Assembly: GCF_000166355.1 (NCBI RefSeq) | Contig: NC_014652.1 | Span: 1,552,928-1,616,927 of the forward strand | DNA from: Caldicellulosiruptor hydrothermalis 108 | GTDB lineage: Bacteria; Bacillota; Thermoanaerobacteria; Caldicellulosiruptorales; Caldicellulosiruptoraceae | Direction of reading: 5' to 3' | DNA length: 64,000 nucleotides | In this document: positions 26,150 to 34,791 of the stretch, piece by piece | Position numbering within the stretch: position 1 is the first letter of the stretch | How the letters are laid out: the number at the start of each line of letters is the position of its first letter | Made by a program: the position numbers and the translations under genes | The notes under the pieces: generated by a model | The model's database searches: none | What the model was told of the DNA's origin: nothing | The model's input: only the letters and a program-made list of their open reading frames with translations

Positions 26150-26193
26150 TACTTGGTTATTAAAATTATAATACATGGTAATTTTTATGTCAA
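26150..26193 (-). promoter_or_regulatory. Promoter and candidate operator of the sulfate operon
   Basis: On the minus strand TTGACA (26188-26193), 17 bases, TATAAT (26165-26170): a consensus sigma-A promoter. Four bases after the -10 box lies ATAACCAAGTA (26150-26160). The same 11 bases stand at the same distance from the -10 box of cysK (46763-46773). A repressor bound there would block RNA polymerase. Confidence 0.75.
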
Positions 26194-26360
26194 TAGTTTT
26201 TTTAATGTTTTTGAAGACCTCAAACTGCAATATCAATTTTTCTATTGTTCTTCTTTAAACTTCACTTCGTGTTCACATCTCTTCTTCTTTGTGGTATTGT
26301 ATTATTTAAAATAGGTTTTAAATTTTTGAACTATGACAGCAATAAAGGAGAGAGCCTTCA

Positions 26361-27200
26361 ATGATATACCTCATCACTGCCTTTTATTCTGAAGCCAAGG
26401 CTTTGATAGATCACTTCGGACTCAAGAAATTATACGAACCATCAAAATTTCAAATTTTTTCTGGCGATGAAATTCTTCTTATAGTGAGCGGAGAGGGAAT
26501 TTTACAAGCTGCAATAGCAACCACATTTGCTTTGACAAAGTTTGGAGCAAGTGATAGATGTATAGCCTTGAATATTGGTATTTGTGGTGCAAAGGAAAAA
26601 AAACTTTCAAAAGGTGATGTGCTTTTGTGTAACAAGATAATAAACCATCACTCAAAAAAGACATTTTACCCCGATATTCTGATAACTCACCAAATGAAAG
26701 AAGCCTCACTTGAGAGTTTTTTGCATCCTGTAAAAAAAGATACCTTCTTTGGTGAGATTGAAGGGGATATAGTTGATATGGAAGGAGCAGGATTTTTTGA
26801 AGCAGCCTCAAGCTTTTTAGCCCCTCACAATGTTCAATGCATTAAAATTGTTTATGATTTTTTGGCATATGAGAAGATAGAACCGCAAGAAGTTACAATT
26901 CTTGTAAAACAATGTATGCCTTTTATAGAAAATTTTATAAATACTCTTGTTGATTTAAATCTTAAATTTTGTACCAATATTTTCGAAGAAGAAAAGCTAA
27001 GACAAATTATCGAAAAGCTTAAAAGCAGTCTGCGTCTTACTGCTTCTATAACATTTCAACTTGAGAAATTGTTAAAGAGCTATATAATAAGGCATGAAAA
27101 TCTGCCAGAGGAAATCTCAGAATTTTTCAATGTAAATGTAAACTCAAAAAAGGAGGGCAAGCAATACTTTGAAAAACTCAAAAAACTCCTTATTAGCTAA
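26361..27200 (+). CDS. Nucleoside phosphorylase / MTA-SAH nucleosidase-like protein
   Basis: 279 aa. The N-terminal 190 residues follow the PNP/UDP phosphorylase fold: YLITAFYSEAKALIDHF, a glycine region SGEGILQAAIATT, NIGICGAKEK, and the ribose-binding IVDMEGAGFFEAAS. The C-terminal 90 residues are helical and not part of the family. Similar stand-alone proteins split futalosine, 5'-methylthioadenosine or other nucleosides; the substrate here cannot be named. It is followed, with a 32-base overlap, by a radical SAM gene, so the two are co-translated. Good site AAAGGAGAGAG before ATG. Confidence 0.75.
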   Translation: MIYLITAFYSEAKALIDHFGLKKLYEPSKFQIFSGDEILLIVSGEGILQAAIATTFALTKFGASDRCIALNIGICGAKEKKLSKGDVLLCNKIINHHSKKTFYPDILITHQMKEASLESFLHPVKKDTFFGEIEGDIVDMEGAGFFEAASSFLAPHNVQCIKIVYDFLAYEKIEPQEVTILVKQCMPFIENFINTLVDLNLKFCTNIFEEEKLRQIIEKLKSSLRLTASITFQLEKLLKSYIIRHENLPEEISEFFNVNVNSKKEGKQYFEKLKKLLIS

Positions 27201-28179
27201 ACATTTTTCTCATATATACATTGAGAAAGAGATTATTTCCCATCCGATTACAAAAATAATTTTAGATAAATTCCCTAACTCTGTTCTAGTAGAAATAGAT
27301 AACTACAAAGAAGTTTTCTCAAGACCAAGACAAAATTATAAACTTCAAGAGATTAGTAAAAAACTAATACTTGCTAAAAAGAAGGGTGAATTTCTATACC
27401 CTGGTCCTCCCCTGTGCCATGATTTTGGATACAATCATTTTTATTATACCAGTCTCATTTTTAATTGCATCTTCAGCTGTGACTATTGTTTCTTGAAAGG
27501 AATGTACCCTTCTGCTAATATAGTAATATTTGTTAATATAGAAGACTATTTTGAAGAGATTGACTCGGTTTTAAAAAGACATCCCCTGTACCTATCAGTG
27601 TCTTATGACACTGACATTATGGCATTAGAAAAAATTGTACCCTTTTTCAGCATGTTTATTGAATATGCAACTTCAAGAAAAGATTTAACAATTGAAATCA
27701 GGACAAAGACTGCAGACTATGAAGTTCTGCAAAGTCTAAAACCATCTGAGAACGTAATTTTAGCATGGACCTTATCACCCCAAGAAATTATAGAAAAGTT
27801 TGAGCATAAAACCCCAAGTTTGTCTGCAAGGCTTGATGCAATCAAAAAGGCTATAGAAAACGAGTGGAAAGTAAGACTTTGTTTTGACCCTCTTCTGTTT
27901 ACTAAAAATTGGGATGAGATATATTTAAAATTTCTGAATCAGGTCTTTGAAGAAGTAGAGCCTTCTAAAATTGTAGATATTTCTGTTGGTGTATTCAGAA
28001 TTCCAAAGGATTATCTCAAGAGAATGAAAAGGGTCTTTATCAATGAAATTACTCTTTTTCCTTATGAAGAAGACCAAAATGTGTGCACTTATCCTTATGA
28101 TTTAAAAAAAGAAATGATGGATGTTTTTCTCTCAAACCTTAGAAAATTTGTCCACCAGTCAAAAATTTTTGTGATATAA
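27169..28179 (+). CDS. Spore photoproduct lyase-like radical SAM protein
   Basis: 336 aa. The cluster motif is CIFSCDYC (C-x3-C-x2-C, near residue 104), preceded by PGPPLCHDFGYNHFYYTSLIFN and followed by RTKTADYEVLQSLKPSENVILAWTLSP, the layout of SplB. True SplB repairs the spore DNA photoproduct using an extra catalytic Cys. The start is TTG after AAAGGAGGG (12 bases). Its partner is a nucleoside-cleaving enzyme, not splA, so a role in modified-nucleoside metabolism is as likely as spore DNA repair. Confidence 0.75.
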   Translation: MKNSKNSLLAKHFSHIYIEKEIISHPITKIILDKFPNSVLVEIDNYKEVFSRPRQNYKLQEISKKLILAKKKGEFLYPGPPLCHDFGYNHFYYTSLIFNCIFSCDYCFLKGMYPSANIVIFVNIEDYFEEIDSVLKRHPLYLSVSYDTDIMALEKIVPFFSMFIEYATSRKDLTIEIRTKTADYEVLQSLKPSENVILAWTLSPQEIIEKFEHKTPSLSARLDAIKKAIENEWKVRLCFDPLLFTKNWDEIYLKFLNQVFEEVEPSKIVDISVGVFRIPKDYLKRMKRVFINEITLFPYEEDQNVCTYPYDLKKEMMDVFLSNLRKFVHQSKIFVI

Positions 28180-28181
28180 AA

Positions 28182-28205
28182 AAAGGCACTATAATAGGTG
28201 CCTTT
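28182..28205. terminator. Bidirectional terminator
   Basis: AAAGGCAC and GTGCCTTT (28182-28189 and 28198-28205) form a stem with an 8-base loop. A-runs on one side and T-runs on the other let it end both the radical SAM message (plus) and the purE message (minus). Confidence 0.8.
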
Positions 28206-28220
28206 ATTGCAAAAGTTTCT

Positions 28221-28748
28221 TTATCCATTTTGCTTCCTCCCAAGATACTCTTCATACCCAATATTTTCTAAGTTCTTGGCTTTTTCTTCTACCTCTTTTT
28301 TCATTTTCTCTTTATACTCAATTATCTTTTGCCTAATCTGAGGATATTTTATACTCAGGATTTGAGCTGCTAAAATTCCGGCATTTTTAGCATTATTAAT
28401 TGCAACAGTGGCAACAGGCACTCCTGCTGGCATCTGCACAATTGACATAAGAGAATCCAGACCATTTAAAGAAGATGTTTTTACTGGAACACCAATGACC
28501 GGTAAAGATGAAATTGAAGCAACCATGCCAGGAAGGTGCGCAGCACCGCCAGCCCCAGCAATAATTACTTCTATACCTCGTAATTCTGCCTCTTTTGCAT
28601 ATTTGAACATCCTCTCAGGAGTTCTGTGAGCAGAAACAATTGTAATCTCATACTCTATTCCAAAATTTTCTAGAACTTTTGCTGCCTCTTTCATAACAGG
28701 AAGGTCAGAATCGCTCCCCATAATAATTCCAACAAGTGGTTTTTTCAT
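28221..28748 (-). CDS. purE: N5-carboxyaminoimidazole ribonucleotide mutase
   Basis: 175 aa, class I PurE. It rearranges N5-CAIR, made by PurK, to CAIR in purine synthesis. The N-terminal [20 protein letters not shown] and SAHRTPERM are the active-site motifs, followed by [17 protein letters not shown]. The presence of purK directly upstream confirms the two-enzyme class I route. Five bases separate the genes. Confidence 0.96.
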   Translation of the reverse strand: MKKPLVGIIMGSDSDLPVMKEAAKVLENFGIEYEITIVSAHRTPERMFKYAKEAELRGIEVIIAGAGGAAHLPGMVASISSLPVIGVPVKTSSLNGLDSLMSIVQMPAGVPVATVAINNAKNAGILAAQILSIKYPQIRQKIIEYKEKMKKEVEEKAKNLENIGYEEYLGRKQNG

Positions 28749-28753
28749 TAAAT

Positions 28754-29920
28754 TTACACCTCCGCTTTAATTTTGAGCACTTCTTTAACTCTCTTTGCTT
28801 TTTCAATTGCTACTTCTAAATTTTCATCAAGTATTGTCACATGCCCCATTTTTCTAAAAGGTGCTGTCATCTTCTTACCGTAGAAATGAAACGAAACTCC
28901 TTCTATAGACAAACTTTCTGCCAAGCCCTCTATCTTTGGTCTTCCTTTATAATCTTTTTCGCCCAAGAGGTTTATCATGACAGCCGGTGAAAGTTGCTTT
29001 GTGGAGCCGAGTGGCAAGTCACAGATTGCTCTTATATGCTGTTCGAACTGACTTGTCACGCATGCTTCTATTGTATAATGTCCAGAGTTATGTGGTCTTG
29101 GAGCAACTTCATTTATCAAAATTTCGTCATCCTTTGTCAAAAACAACTCAACTCCAAACACACCAACACCATCCAGCGCTTCAACCACTTTGATTGCTAC
29201 TTCTCTTGCTCTTTGTGCTATCTTTTCGTCAATCCTTGCCGGTGCAACTAAAAAATCAAGAATGTTTGCTGACTGCTCAAAAACCATCTCAACAACAGGA
29301 TAGCTTTTCACATCTCCTCTTTTGTTCCTGGCAACCATCACTGCCAATTCCTTTTTTATGTCAACTAACTCTTCTACAAAAGATTCTGTCTCAAGTACTT
29401 TATTTAAATCCTCTTTGTCATTTATTACAACAACTCCTCTTCCATCATAGCCGCCTTTTGAAGCCTTTTGGACACACGGGAAACCAAACTTCTCAAAAAA
29501 AGATACATCCAAATGAGTTACCTTTTCAAACCTTGGTACGGGAAGGTTTGCACTTTTGAACATTTGCTTTTGTTTGTATTTGTCTTGAATGACTTCCAAA
29601 CAATAAGGCGATGGGTAAATGTGGTATCCCTTATCATAAAGATCTTTTAACACTGCTGTGTTGATATGTTCTATCTCATAAGTGGTGATATCGCTTTTTT
29701 CAACAAGTTCTTTTAACTTTTCAGGGTTGTAAAAATCACTTACAATCAGCTCATCAGAAACCGAAGCTGCAGGACACTCAGGGCTGGGATCTAAAGAGAT
29801 GACATAAAAGCCCATCTGTTTTGCCTTTTGCGCAAGCATCTTACCCAGCTGTCCGCCACCAATAATTCCAATTTTCTTTATGGGAAAACTAAAAGTGCTG
29901 CGATGCATTTTGCTTTTCAT
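28754..29920 (-). CDS. purK: N5-carboxyaminoimidazole ribonucleotide synthetase
   Basis: About 388 aa, ATP-grasp enzyme that carboxylates AIR with bicarbonate and ATP. The N terminus has [22 protein letters not shown]; the ATP-grasp loop is [12 protein letters not shown] and the metal site is in [17 protein letters not shown] chose the ATG at 29920, after GGAAAGGAG, because the longer reading to 29983 runs through the terminator of the upstream gene. A second ATG four codons on is also possible. Confidence 0.93.
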   Translation of the reverse strand: MKSKMHRSTFSFPIKKIGIIGGGQLGKMLAQKAKQMGFYVISLDPSPECPAASVSDELIVSDFYNPEKLKELVEKSDITTYEIEHINTAVLKDLYDKGYHIYPSPYCLEVIQDKYKQKQMFKSANLPVPRFEKVTHLDVSFFEKFGFPCVQKASKGGYDGRGVVVINDKEDLNKVLETESFVEELVDIKKELAVMVARNKRGDVKSYPVVEMVFEQSANILDFLVAPARIDEKIAQRAREVAIKVVEALDGVGVFGVELFLTKDDEILINEVAPRPHNSGHYTIEACVTSQFEQHIRAICDLPLGSTKQLSPAVMINLLGEKDYKGRPKIEGLAESLSIEGVSFHFYGKKMTAPFRKMGHVTILDENLEVAIEKAKRVKEVLKIKAEV

Positions 29921-29971
29921 CTCTCCTTTCCAAATATAGTTTACCACAAACTCTTCAAAAAACAATAAATG

Positions 29972-30003
29972 ACCTCCCCACAAAATATTCTTTGCAGGGA
30001 GGC
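29972..30003 (-). terminator. Terminator after the PEPCK-like gene
   Basis: On the minus strand GCCTCCC and GGGGAGGT close a stem with TTTG/CAAA pairing inside, followed by CATTTATTGTTTTTT. It separates the PEPCK-like gene from purK. Confidence 0.75.
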
Positions 30004-30013
30004 ATTGTTTTGT

Positions 30014-31882
30014 CTATTTTATCAAAGATACATAGTCATCCAGGCTTCCATCATCCAAGCAGCATTCTATAATTTTTCTTCCAAGGGGATGTAAATCCAA
30101 TGTTTTGAATTTTATAATCTCTTTCTTGAAAAATTCTGTCAAAATCTTTGCACCCTCCATATAGCCTTCTTCTCCAACCTCTTGCTGAAGGTCAACCTGG
30201 AGTAAAAACTTTGGTATATAAGTTCCTTCAACTTTCATGTATTCAAGTGCCCATCCCAAAAGCGGCAGCTTTGCAGGCTTTAGCTGGTCAGGTCTTAATT
30301 TTACATTTCCTCTTTTTGCTAAATACTCTCTTGTTATCCATTGCGGCATAAAACCAACCTTGTATGCACCTATGTGCTGGTTTGGAATGAGAATATACTG
30401 AGTTTTTGTAAACTGCAAAATCTGTTCAAGCAAAAGATTTGCTTGCTTTACCATAAGTCCTGTTGCAAATGGCCAGTAAGAACCAACTCCTTCAGAACTC
30501 AATGCTTCTGCCTGTGTTATGCTTGGATTTGCATGGCCGCGGGGGCTAACAAGCCTCCACAGCCATGCCAATGCAGGTGGTAAAAGGTGAAACATCCCTA
30601 TAATACCGTAAGTCGGCTTTTGTTTAGTGCAAGGTGGTGTTCTCACTCCAAAGCTTCGTATGTCAACCTCAACAGGTTCATCCACAATGTTCGGAATAAA
30701 CCTGCGAGGCAAAATAACCCTTGGATTAGGGCAAGGTTTTCCTGGCTCATCCATTGTGTGTTCCCATATAAGACAGGTTGAACCAGGCACACCTTCTAAG
30801 TTCAAGAATATTAACGGCTCCGGTGGATGAATGCAAAGCCTTTCAAGCTGTGGGTCTGTACCGTAATGTGGAATATTATCAAGTCTTACAAACCAACCTT
30901 GTTCTGCGTCTTTTACAACCATTTTTGAACCCTTTTGAAGGCTGGGATGAACAAGTGCTATATCGTCTGTCACGGGATGTATCTCGCAAGATTCTTTTAT
31001 CTCAAGGTAAATTCTTTCTTTGGTTATAATATTTTCTCCAAGCAAAACTCTATTGTCTTTTTCTCTATGCATCTGCTGGCACATTTCACTCTTTCCGCCA
31101 CCACTTGCTCCCTCGTGCATGATTGTTATCACGTTGTCATATGGTGTAACAATCCTGACTGTTGAAGCATGAGCTGCAACCCAGCCTTCCATTTCACCGA
31201 TGTTCAAAAGCACACCATATACTCCCTTTTTAGCACTTGGTCCTGGGTACAAGTTATATGAAAATATTTCATGGACGCCATTTAACCTATTGTGCACAAC
31301 CACTTGTTTTCCGTTAAAATGTGTATGTCTAAAAGGTGGAGCTACATATATCACTGCTTTTGGTTCAAAAACATCAATCTTTTCAAATTCGGTTTTTGGA
31401 ATAAACCCCTGGATATCAGCAAGCGCAAATCCAAAAAATGCAGCATTGAGCGGAGCTATGACCAAAGCAGGATATCCATGTTCCTTTCCTCCAGCATAGA
31501 AACCGTATACTACCAATTCTTGTTTTTTCAGCCATTCAAATGTTTCTTTCCTCACTGTTTCAAAATTGTCTCCATAAATGTCTTTATATCGTTGTTTGTC
31601 AGTTTCACCATCATCACCAATAATTAAGCTATCTGGGTCTCTTCTTCTCATGTACACATCCGGATAATTTACAACAATACCATTTTTACATCTTGTAACT
31701 ATCGCCTCAACTACTTCACCCTTACCTTCTACCTCATATTTCACCTCAAACACCATATTATCTTTTCCACCAAGGGATAAATCTATAAAATCAAGTCTCT
31801 TTTCTGGCATAATTATTCCCTTGCAGCTGCTTAAAATTTCATACACTTCATCTTTTACCTTTAAGTTTAGAAGCTTGATCAT
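30014..31882 (-). CDS. PEP carboxykinase-like protein, DUF4914 family
   Basis: 622 aa. A kinase-type P-loop stands in HEGASGGGKSEMCQQM (about residues 258-273), the pattern of PEP carboxykinases, and HPVTDDIALVHPS and FLNLEGVPGSTCLIWEHT recall their metal and nucleotide sites. The overall sequence is that of the DUF4914 group, related to but distinct from ATP- and GTP-type PEPCK. A phosphoryl-transfer enzyme in the cytoplasm is likely; the substrate is not known. It is preceded by an unknown 141-aa helical protein gene with 32 bases between, so probably co-transcribed with it. Confidence 0.75.
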   Translation of the reverse strand: MIKLLNLKVKDEVYEILSSCKGIIMPEKRLDFIDLSLGGKDNMVFEVKYEVEGKGEVVEAIVTRCKNGIVVNYPDVYMRRRDPDSLIIGDDGETDKQRYKDIYGDNFETVRKETFEWLKKQELVVYGFYAGGKEHGYPALVIAPLNAAFFGFALADIQGFIPKTEFEKIDVFEPKAVIYVAPPFRHTHFNGKQVVVHNRLNGVHEIFSYNLYPGPSAKKGVYGVLLNIGEMEGWVAAHASTVRIVTPYDNVITIMHEGASGGGKSEMCQQMHREKDNRVLLGENIITKERIYLEIKESCEIHPVTDDIALVHPSLQKGSKMVVKDAEQGWFVRLDNIPHYGTDPQLERLCIHPPEPLIFLNLEGVPGSTCLIWEHTMDEPGKPCPNPRVILPRRFIPNIVDEPVEVDIRSFGVRTPPCTKQKPTYGIIGMFHLLPPALAWLWRLVSPRGHANPSITQAEALSSEGVGSYWPFATGLMVKQANLLLEQILQFTKTQYILIPNQHIGAYKVGFMPQWITREYLAKRGNVKLRPDQLKPAKLPLLGWALEYMKVEGTYIPKFLLQVDLQQEVGEEGYMEGAKILTEFFKKEIIKFKTLDLHPLGRKIIECCLDDGSLDDYVSLIK

Positions 31883-31914
31883 CGCAATATATACCTCCTA
31901 TCAAGAAGAATTTT

Positions 31915-32340
31915 TCAATTACTCTCAATAAACTCAATCTTCTCAATCAAAAGTTTTAGAAGATATCTGTAGTTTTCAATTACTTCTTTGGTTTGCCTGA
32001 AATACTCTCCATTTTCTTTGAAAAATTCCACAACATAATACTCCAAACATTGCACAACAATTTTAAAGTCTTTGAGAAAATTTCTATCTTTCCTCATATA
32101 AAAGTTAAGGGTTTTGGTGTTGAGTCGAAATACATCCAACAAAACAAGTGGCAAGGCCCACAGGTCAATGTAACTTCCATCCCAAAAATATTTATAAAAG
32201 AAGCCTGTTAAAAAAGGATTTGTCTCACAGTATTCTTTAAAAAATTTCTCTATGAGTATAAAAAATGTTTTTCTTGTAAACAACTTTGACGCTAAGTCCT
32301 GAGTCTTGTGGAGGTTTGCTTCATAAATTTCAGCAAACAA
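31915..32340 (-). CDS. Conserved hypothetical helical protein (141 aa)
   Basis: I do not recognise a family. The protein is all-helical in appearance, rich in Phe, Tyr, Leu and Lys, with no signal peptide or cysteine motif (one Cys at CETNPF, one at QCLEYY). The start is TTG, 8 bases after AAGGAGG, a strong site. It lies between an elaborate hairpin region (32374-32462) and the DUF4914 PEPCK-like gene, and so may act with the latter. Confidence 0.65.
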   Translation of the reverse strand: MFAEIYEANLHKTQDLASKLFTRKTFFILIEKFFKEYCETNPFLTGFFYKYFWDGSYIDLWALPLVLLDVFRLNTKTLNFYMRKDRNFLKDFKIVVQCLEYYVVEFFKENGEYFRQTKEVIENYRYLLKLLIEKIEFIESN

Positions 32341-32373
32341 TACAAATACCTCCTTAATTTGTATTTATCACCT

Positions 32374-32462
32374 TTGCAGGGCATCAAAAAAGGCCAATAT
32401 TTGCAAAGCCTTTTTTGCCCTGCAAATATTGGCCTACCTTGCAACTGGCCAATTTATTGGCC
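32374..32462 (-). promoter_or_regulatory. Overlapping hairpins: terminator with competing structure
   Basis: AGGCCAATATTTGCA (32391-32405) and TGCAAATATTGGCCT (32421-32435) are perfect 15-base complements; on the minus strand the stem is followed by TTTTT, as in an intrinsic terminator. TTTGCAGGGCA-TC-AAAAAAGGC (32374-32395) can instead pair with GCCTTTTTTGCCCTGCAAA (32408-32426). The two pairings share bases and exclude each other. A third dyad, GGCCAA-TTTA-TTGGCC, is at 32447-32462. This may just end the DUF2294 gene, or be an attenuator before the 141-aa gene. Confidence 0.7.
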
Positions 32463-32483
32463 CTTTGCTTGGTCTGCCAAATT

Positions 32484-32858
32484 TTACTGACTTAATTTTT
32501 TTTCTAAGTTTTCATTTAGGGTTATTACAATTACTTTTTCACCATTTACTGTGTTCACATCTGAGTAAATGCCCGCAATATCAACATCAATTACCTGTTT
32601 TATTAAGTTTGCCAAATCATCTTTTGCATTCTCAAACAAAGTTGCTCTCACCTTTTTGATAAGTTCAATGCCTTCCTTAGTTTGTGCAAGCTTTTTTTCT
32701 GTAGGACTTAAAAAACCAATTAGTCTTACCACAATAATATCCTCTGTAATTATAGTTTTGATCTGCTTTGGCCCTCTGCCCATGTATTCTATTTCGAACT
32801 TGCTTACTGCCTCACTAATCTTTGCTTCAATCTGCCCTTTTGTCATTTTGTCAGTCAA
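32484..32858 (-). CDS. DUF2294-like protein
   Basis: 124 aa, cytoplasmic. It starts MTKGQIEAKISEAVSKFEIEYMGRGPKQIKT, then IVVRLIGFLSPTEKKLAQTKEGIELIKKVR, the two blocks typical of DUF2294 proteins. Function unknown. The TTG at 32858 is close behind GGGAAGG; an ATG four codons later is the other candidate. It stands alone between two strong terminator regions. Confidence 0.75.
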   Translation of the reverse strand: MTDKMTKGQIEAKISEAVSKFEIEYMGRGPKQIKTIITEDIIVVRLIGFLSPTEKKLAQTKEGIELIKKVRATLFENAKDDLANLIKQVIDVDIAGIYSDVNTVNGEKVIVITLNENLEKKLSQ

Positions 32859-33036
32859 TAACCTTCCCTGTTTAACTTAAGTCTTGTTTTTAGTATAACA
32901 AAATGAAATTTAGATGTCAATATATTTCAATTAATTTTTCCTGTATGCTGCTAACCCCTTGATTATTCTTAATTTTAAAATTTCAGCTTTGTATAAATTG
33001 CAAGTTTAATTTTCCCATTATGCACCTTCAAATAAT

Positions 33037-33080
33037 AAAAAGGCAGGGCTGTGTTTTTTTCTCACACAGCCCTGCCTTTT
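33037..33080. terminator. Bidirectional terminator downstream of hcp
   Basis: AAAAGGCAGGGCTGTGT (33037-33053) and ACACAGCCCTGCCTTTT (33064-33080) are perfect 17-base complements with A/T runs on both sides. It ends the frdX-hcp message. Confidence 0.92.
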
Positions 33081-33092
33081 ATTCTATTTCGC

Positions 33093-34745
33093 TTATTTTT
33101 TTGACAAAATTTCGTTCAAATCATTCTCTGGGTTTGAAATAGGTTTTATATTGAATCTCTCAACAAGTACCTGCAGAATATTTGGTGAAACAAACGCTGG
33201 GAGCGATGGCCCTAAGTAGATGTTTTTAATACCAAGGGACAACAGTGTCAAAAGTATCGCTACTGCTTTTTGTTCAAACCACGAAAGGACAAGTGTAAGC
33301 GGCAATTCATTTACATCAACTCCAAAAGCCTTTGCAAGTTCAATTGCAATGATGATTGCAGAATATGCATCGTTGCACTGGCCAACATCTAAAAGTCTTG
33401 GAAATTCAGCAACCATCCCAAAGTCTTTCTTATTGAATCTGTACTTTCCACATGCAAGCGTCAAAATAAGCGTGTCTTTTGGAGTTTTTTCAGCAAACTC
33501 TGTATAGTAGTTTCTACCTGGCTTTGCACCATCGCATCCACCAATTAAGAAGAAATGCTTGATCTGACCACTTTTTACAGCCTCAATTATCTTGTTTGCA
33601 ACACCAAGCACAGTATTGTGAGCAAATCCAACAAGGATTTTCTTTTCTTCTTCGTCTTCCTGCCAACCACCAAGTTCTAATGCCTTTTGAATAATTGGTG
33701 TGAAATCCTTTTTGCCATTTACTTCTTCAATGTGTGCAACACTATCAAACCCAACAACACCCGTTGTAAATATTCTGTCTTTGTAACTGTCGCGTGGTTT
33801 TTGCAGACAGTTTGTGGTCATCAAGATACAACCTGGAATACCGTCAAATTCCTTCTGCTGGTCTTGCCATGCACCACCATAATTACCAACAAGATGTTTG
33901 TACTTCTTTAGCTCTGGATAACCATGCGCAGGAAGCATCTCACCGTGTGTATAAATATTTATTCCTTTTCCTTCTGTTTGCTCTAAAAGCTCTTTTAAGT
34001 CTTTCAAATCATGCCCAGAGACAATTATAAATGGTCCTTTTTTCTTGGAAATCAAAACTTCTGTTGGCCGTGGATGACCAAAAGTCTCAGTGTGAGCTTT
34101 GTCCAAAATTTCCATACATCTAAAATTCTTCTTTCCAAGTTCCATACAAAGGTTGTAAAGCTCATCTGTTGACAAGTTGCTGTCCAGCGTTTTTGCAAGC
34201 GCCGTAAAGAAGAAATTGTTCACATCATCATCCTTGTAGCCAAGCCTATATGCATGATGAGCATATGCAGCCATTCCTTTTAACCCATAAATAAGAAGCT
34301 CTCTTAAAGACCTGATATCCTCATCAATGTCATCTGCCAGAATTCCAACCTTTTTCCCATCTGCTATCATCTTTTCAACATCTTCTGGTGGTCGATAGTA
34401 AACAGCAGCCGGTAGATTATCTAAGTTTGAAACTTGATTTTTTAGATTTTCTTTCACGCTGTCTGCTTCAAGAATATACCTTACGAATCTTTTCTCATCA
34501 AAATTTACATTTGTAAGGGTAGAAAATAGAGCATCCATCATGAATTTGGTTGTACCTTCGTCAATCTTTTTCCCTTCAGCTAAAATTTTGCTACCCAAGT
34601 ACGCAATACCTTTTAACTGATATAAGAGAAGATCCTGAAGTGTAGCAACTCTGCTGTCTTTCCCACAAACACCTACCTTTGTGCAGCCTTTCCCACCTGC
34701 TGTCTGCTCGCATTGGAAACAAAACATATCAGTTTGAATCATCAC
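33093..34745 (-). CDS. hcp: Hydroxylamine reductase (hybrid cluster protein)
   Basis: 550 aa class of Hcp. The N-terminal MFCFQCEQTAGGKGCTKVGVCG gives the four Cys of the proximal iron-sulfur cluster. Ligands of the hybrid cluster are in the C-terminal half: GHDLKD, TTNCLQKP, LIGGCDGAKPGRNYYTE and LACGKYRFNK. Hcp reduces nitric oxide or hydroxylamine under anaerobic conditions. It follows the ferredoxin gene frdX by 46 bases, and both are downstream of an HcpR operator. The start may be GTG at 34745 or ATG at 34742, both after AGGAGGTGC. Confidence 0.96.
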   Translation of the reverse strand: MMIQTDMFCFQCEQTAGGKGCTKVGVCGKDSRVATLQDLLLYQLKGIAYLGSKILAEGKKIDEGTTKFMMDALFSTLTNVNFDEKRFVRYILEADSVKENLKNQVSNLDNLPAAVYYRPPEDVEKMIADGKKVGILADDIDEDIRSLRELLIYGLKGMAAYAHHAYRLGYKDDDVNNFFFTALAKTLDSNLSTDELYNLCMELGKKNFRCMEILDKAHTETFGHPRPTEVLISKKKGPFIIVSGHDLKDLKELLEQTEGKGINIYTHGEMLPAHGYPELKKYKHLVGNYGGAWQDQQKEFDGIPGCILMTTNCLQKPRDSYKDRIFTTGVVGFDSVAHIEEVNGKKDFTPIIQKALELGGWQEDEEEKKILVGFAHNTVLGVANKIIEAVKSGQIKHFFLIGGCDGAKPGRNYYTEFAEKTPKDTLILTLACGKYRFNKKDFGMVAEFPRLLDVGQCNDAYSAIIIAIELAKAFGVDVNELPLTLVLSWFEQKAVAILLTLLSLGIKNIYLGPSLPAFVSPNILQVLVERFNIKPISNPENDLNEILSKK

Positions 34746-34791
34746 AAAATAGCACCTCCTAAAATATTATCAATTTCTATTTACCCCAAAA

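Noticed and set aside
30014..31882. Standard GTP- or ATP-type PEP carboxykinase
   Set aside because: Only the P-loop and a few blocks agree; length and overall sequence fit the DUF4914 group better.
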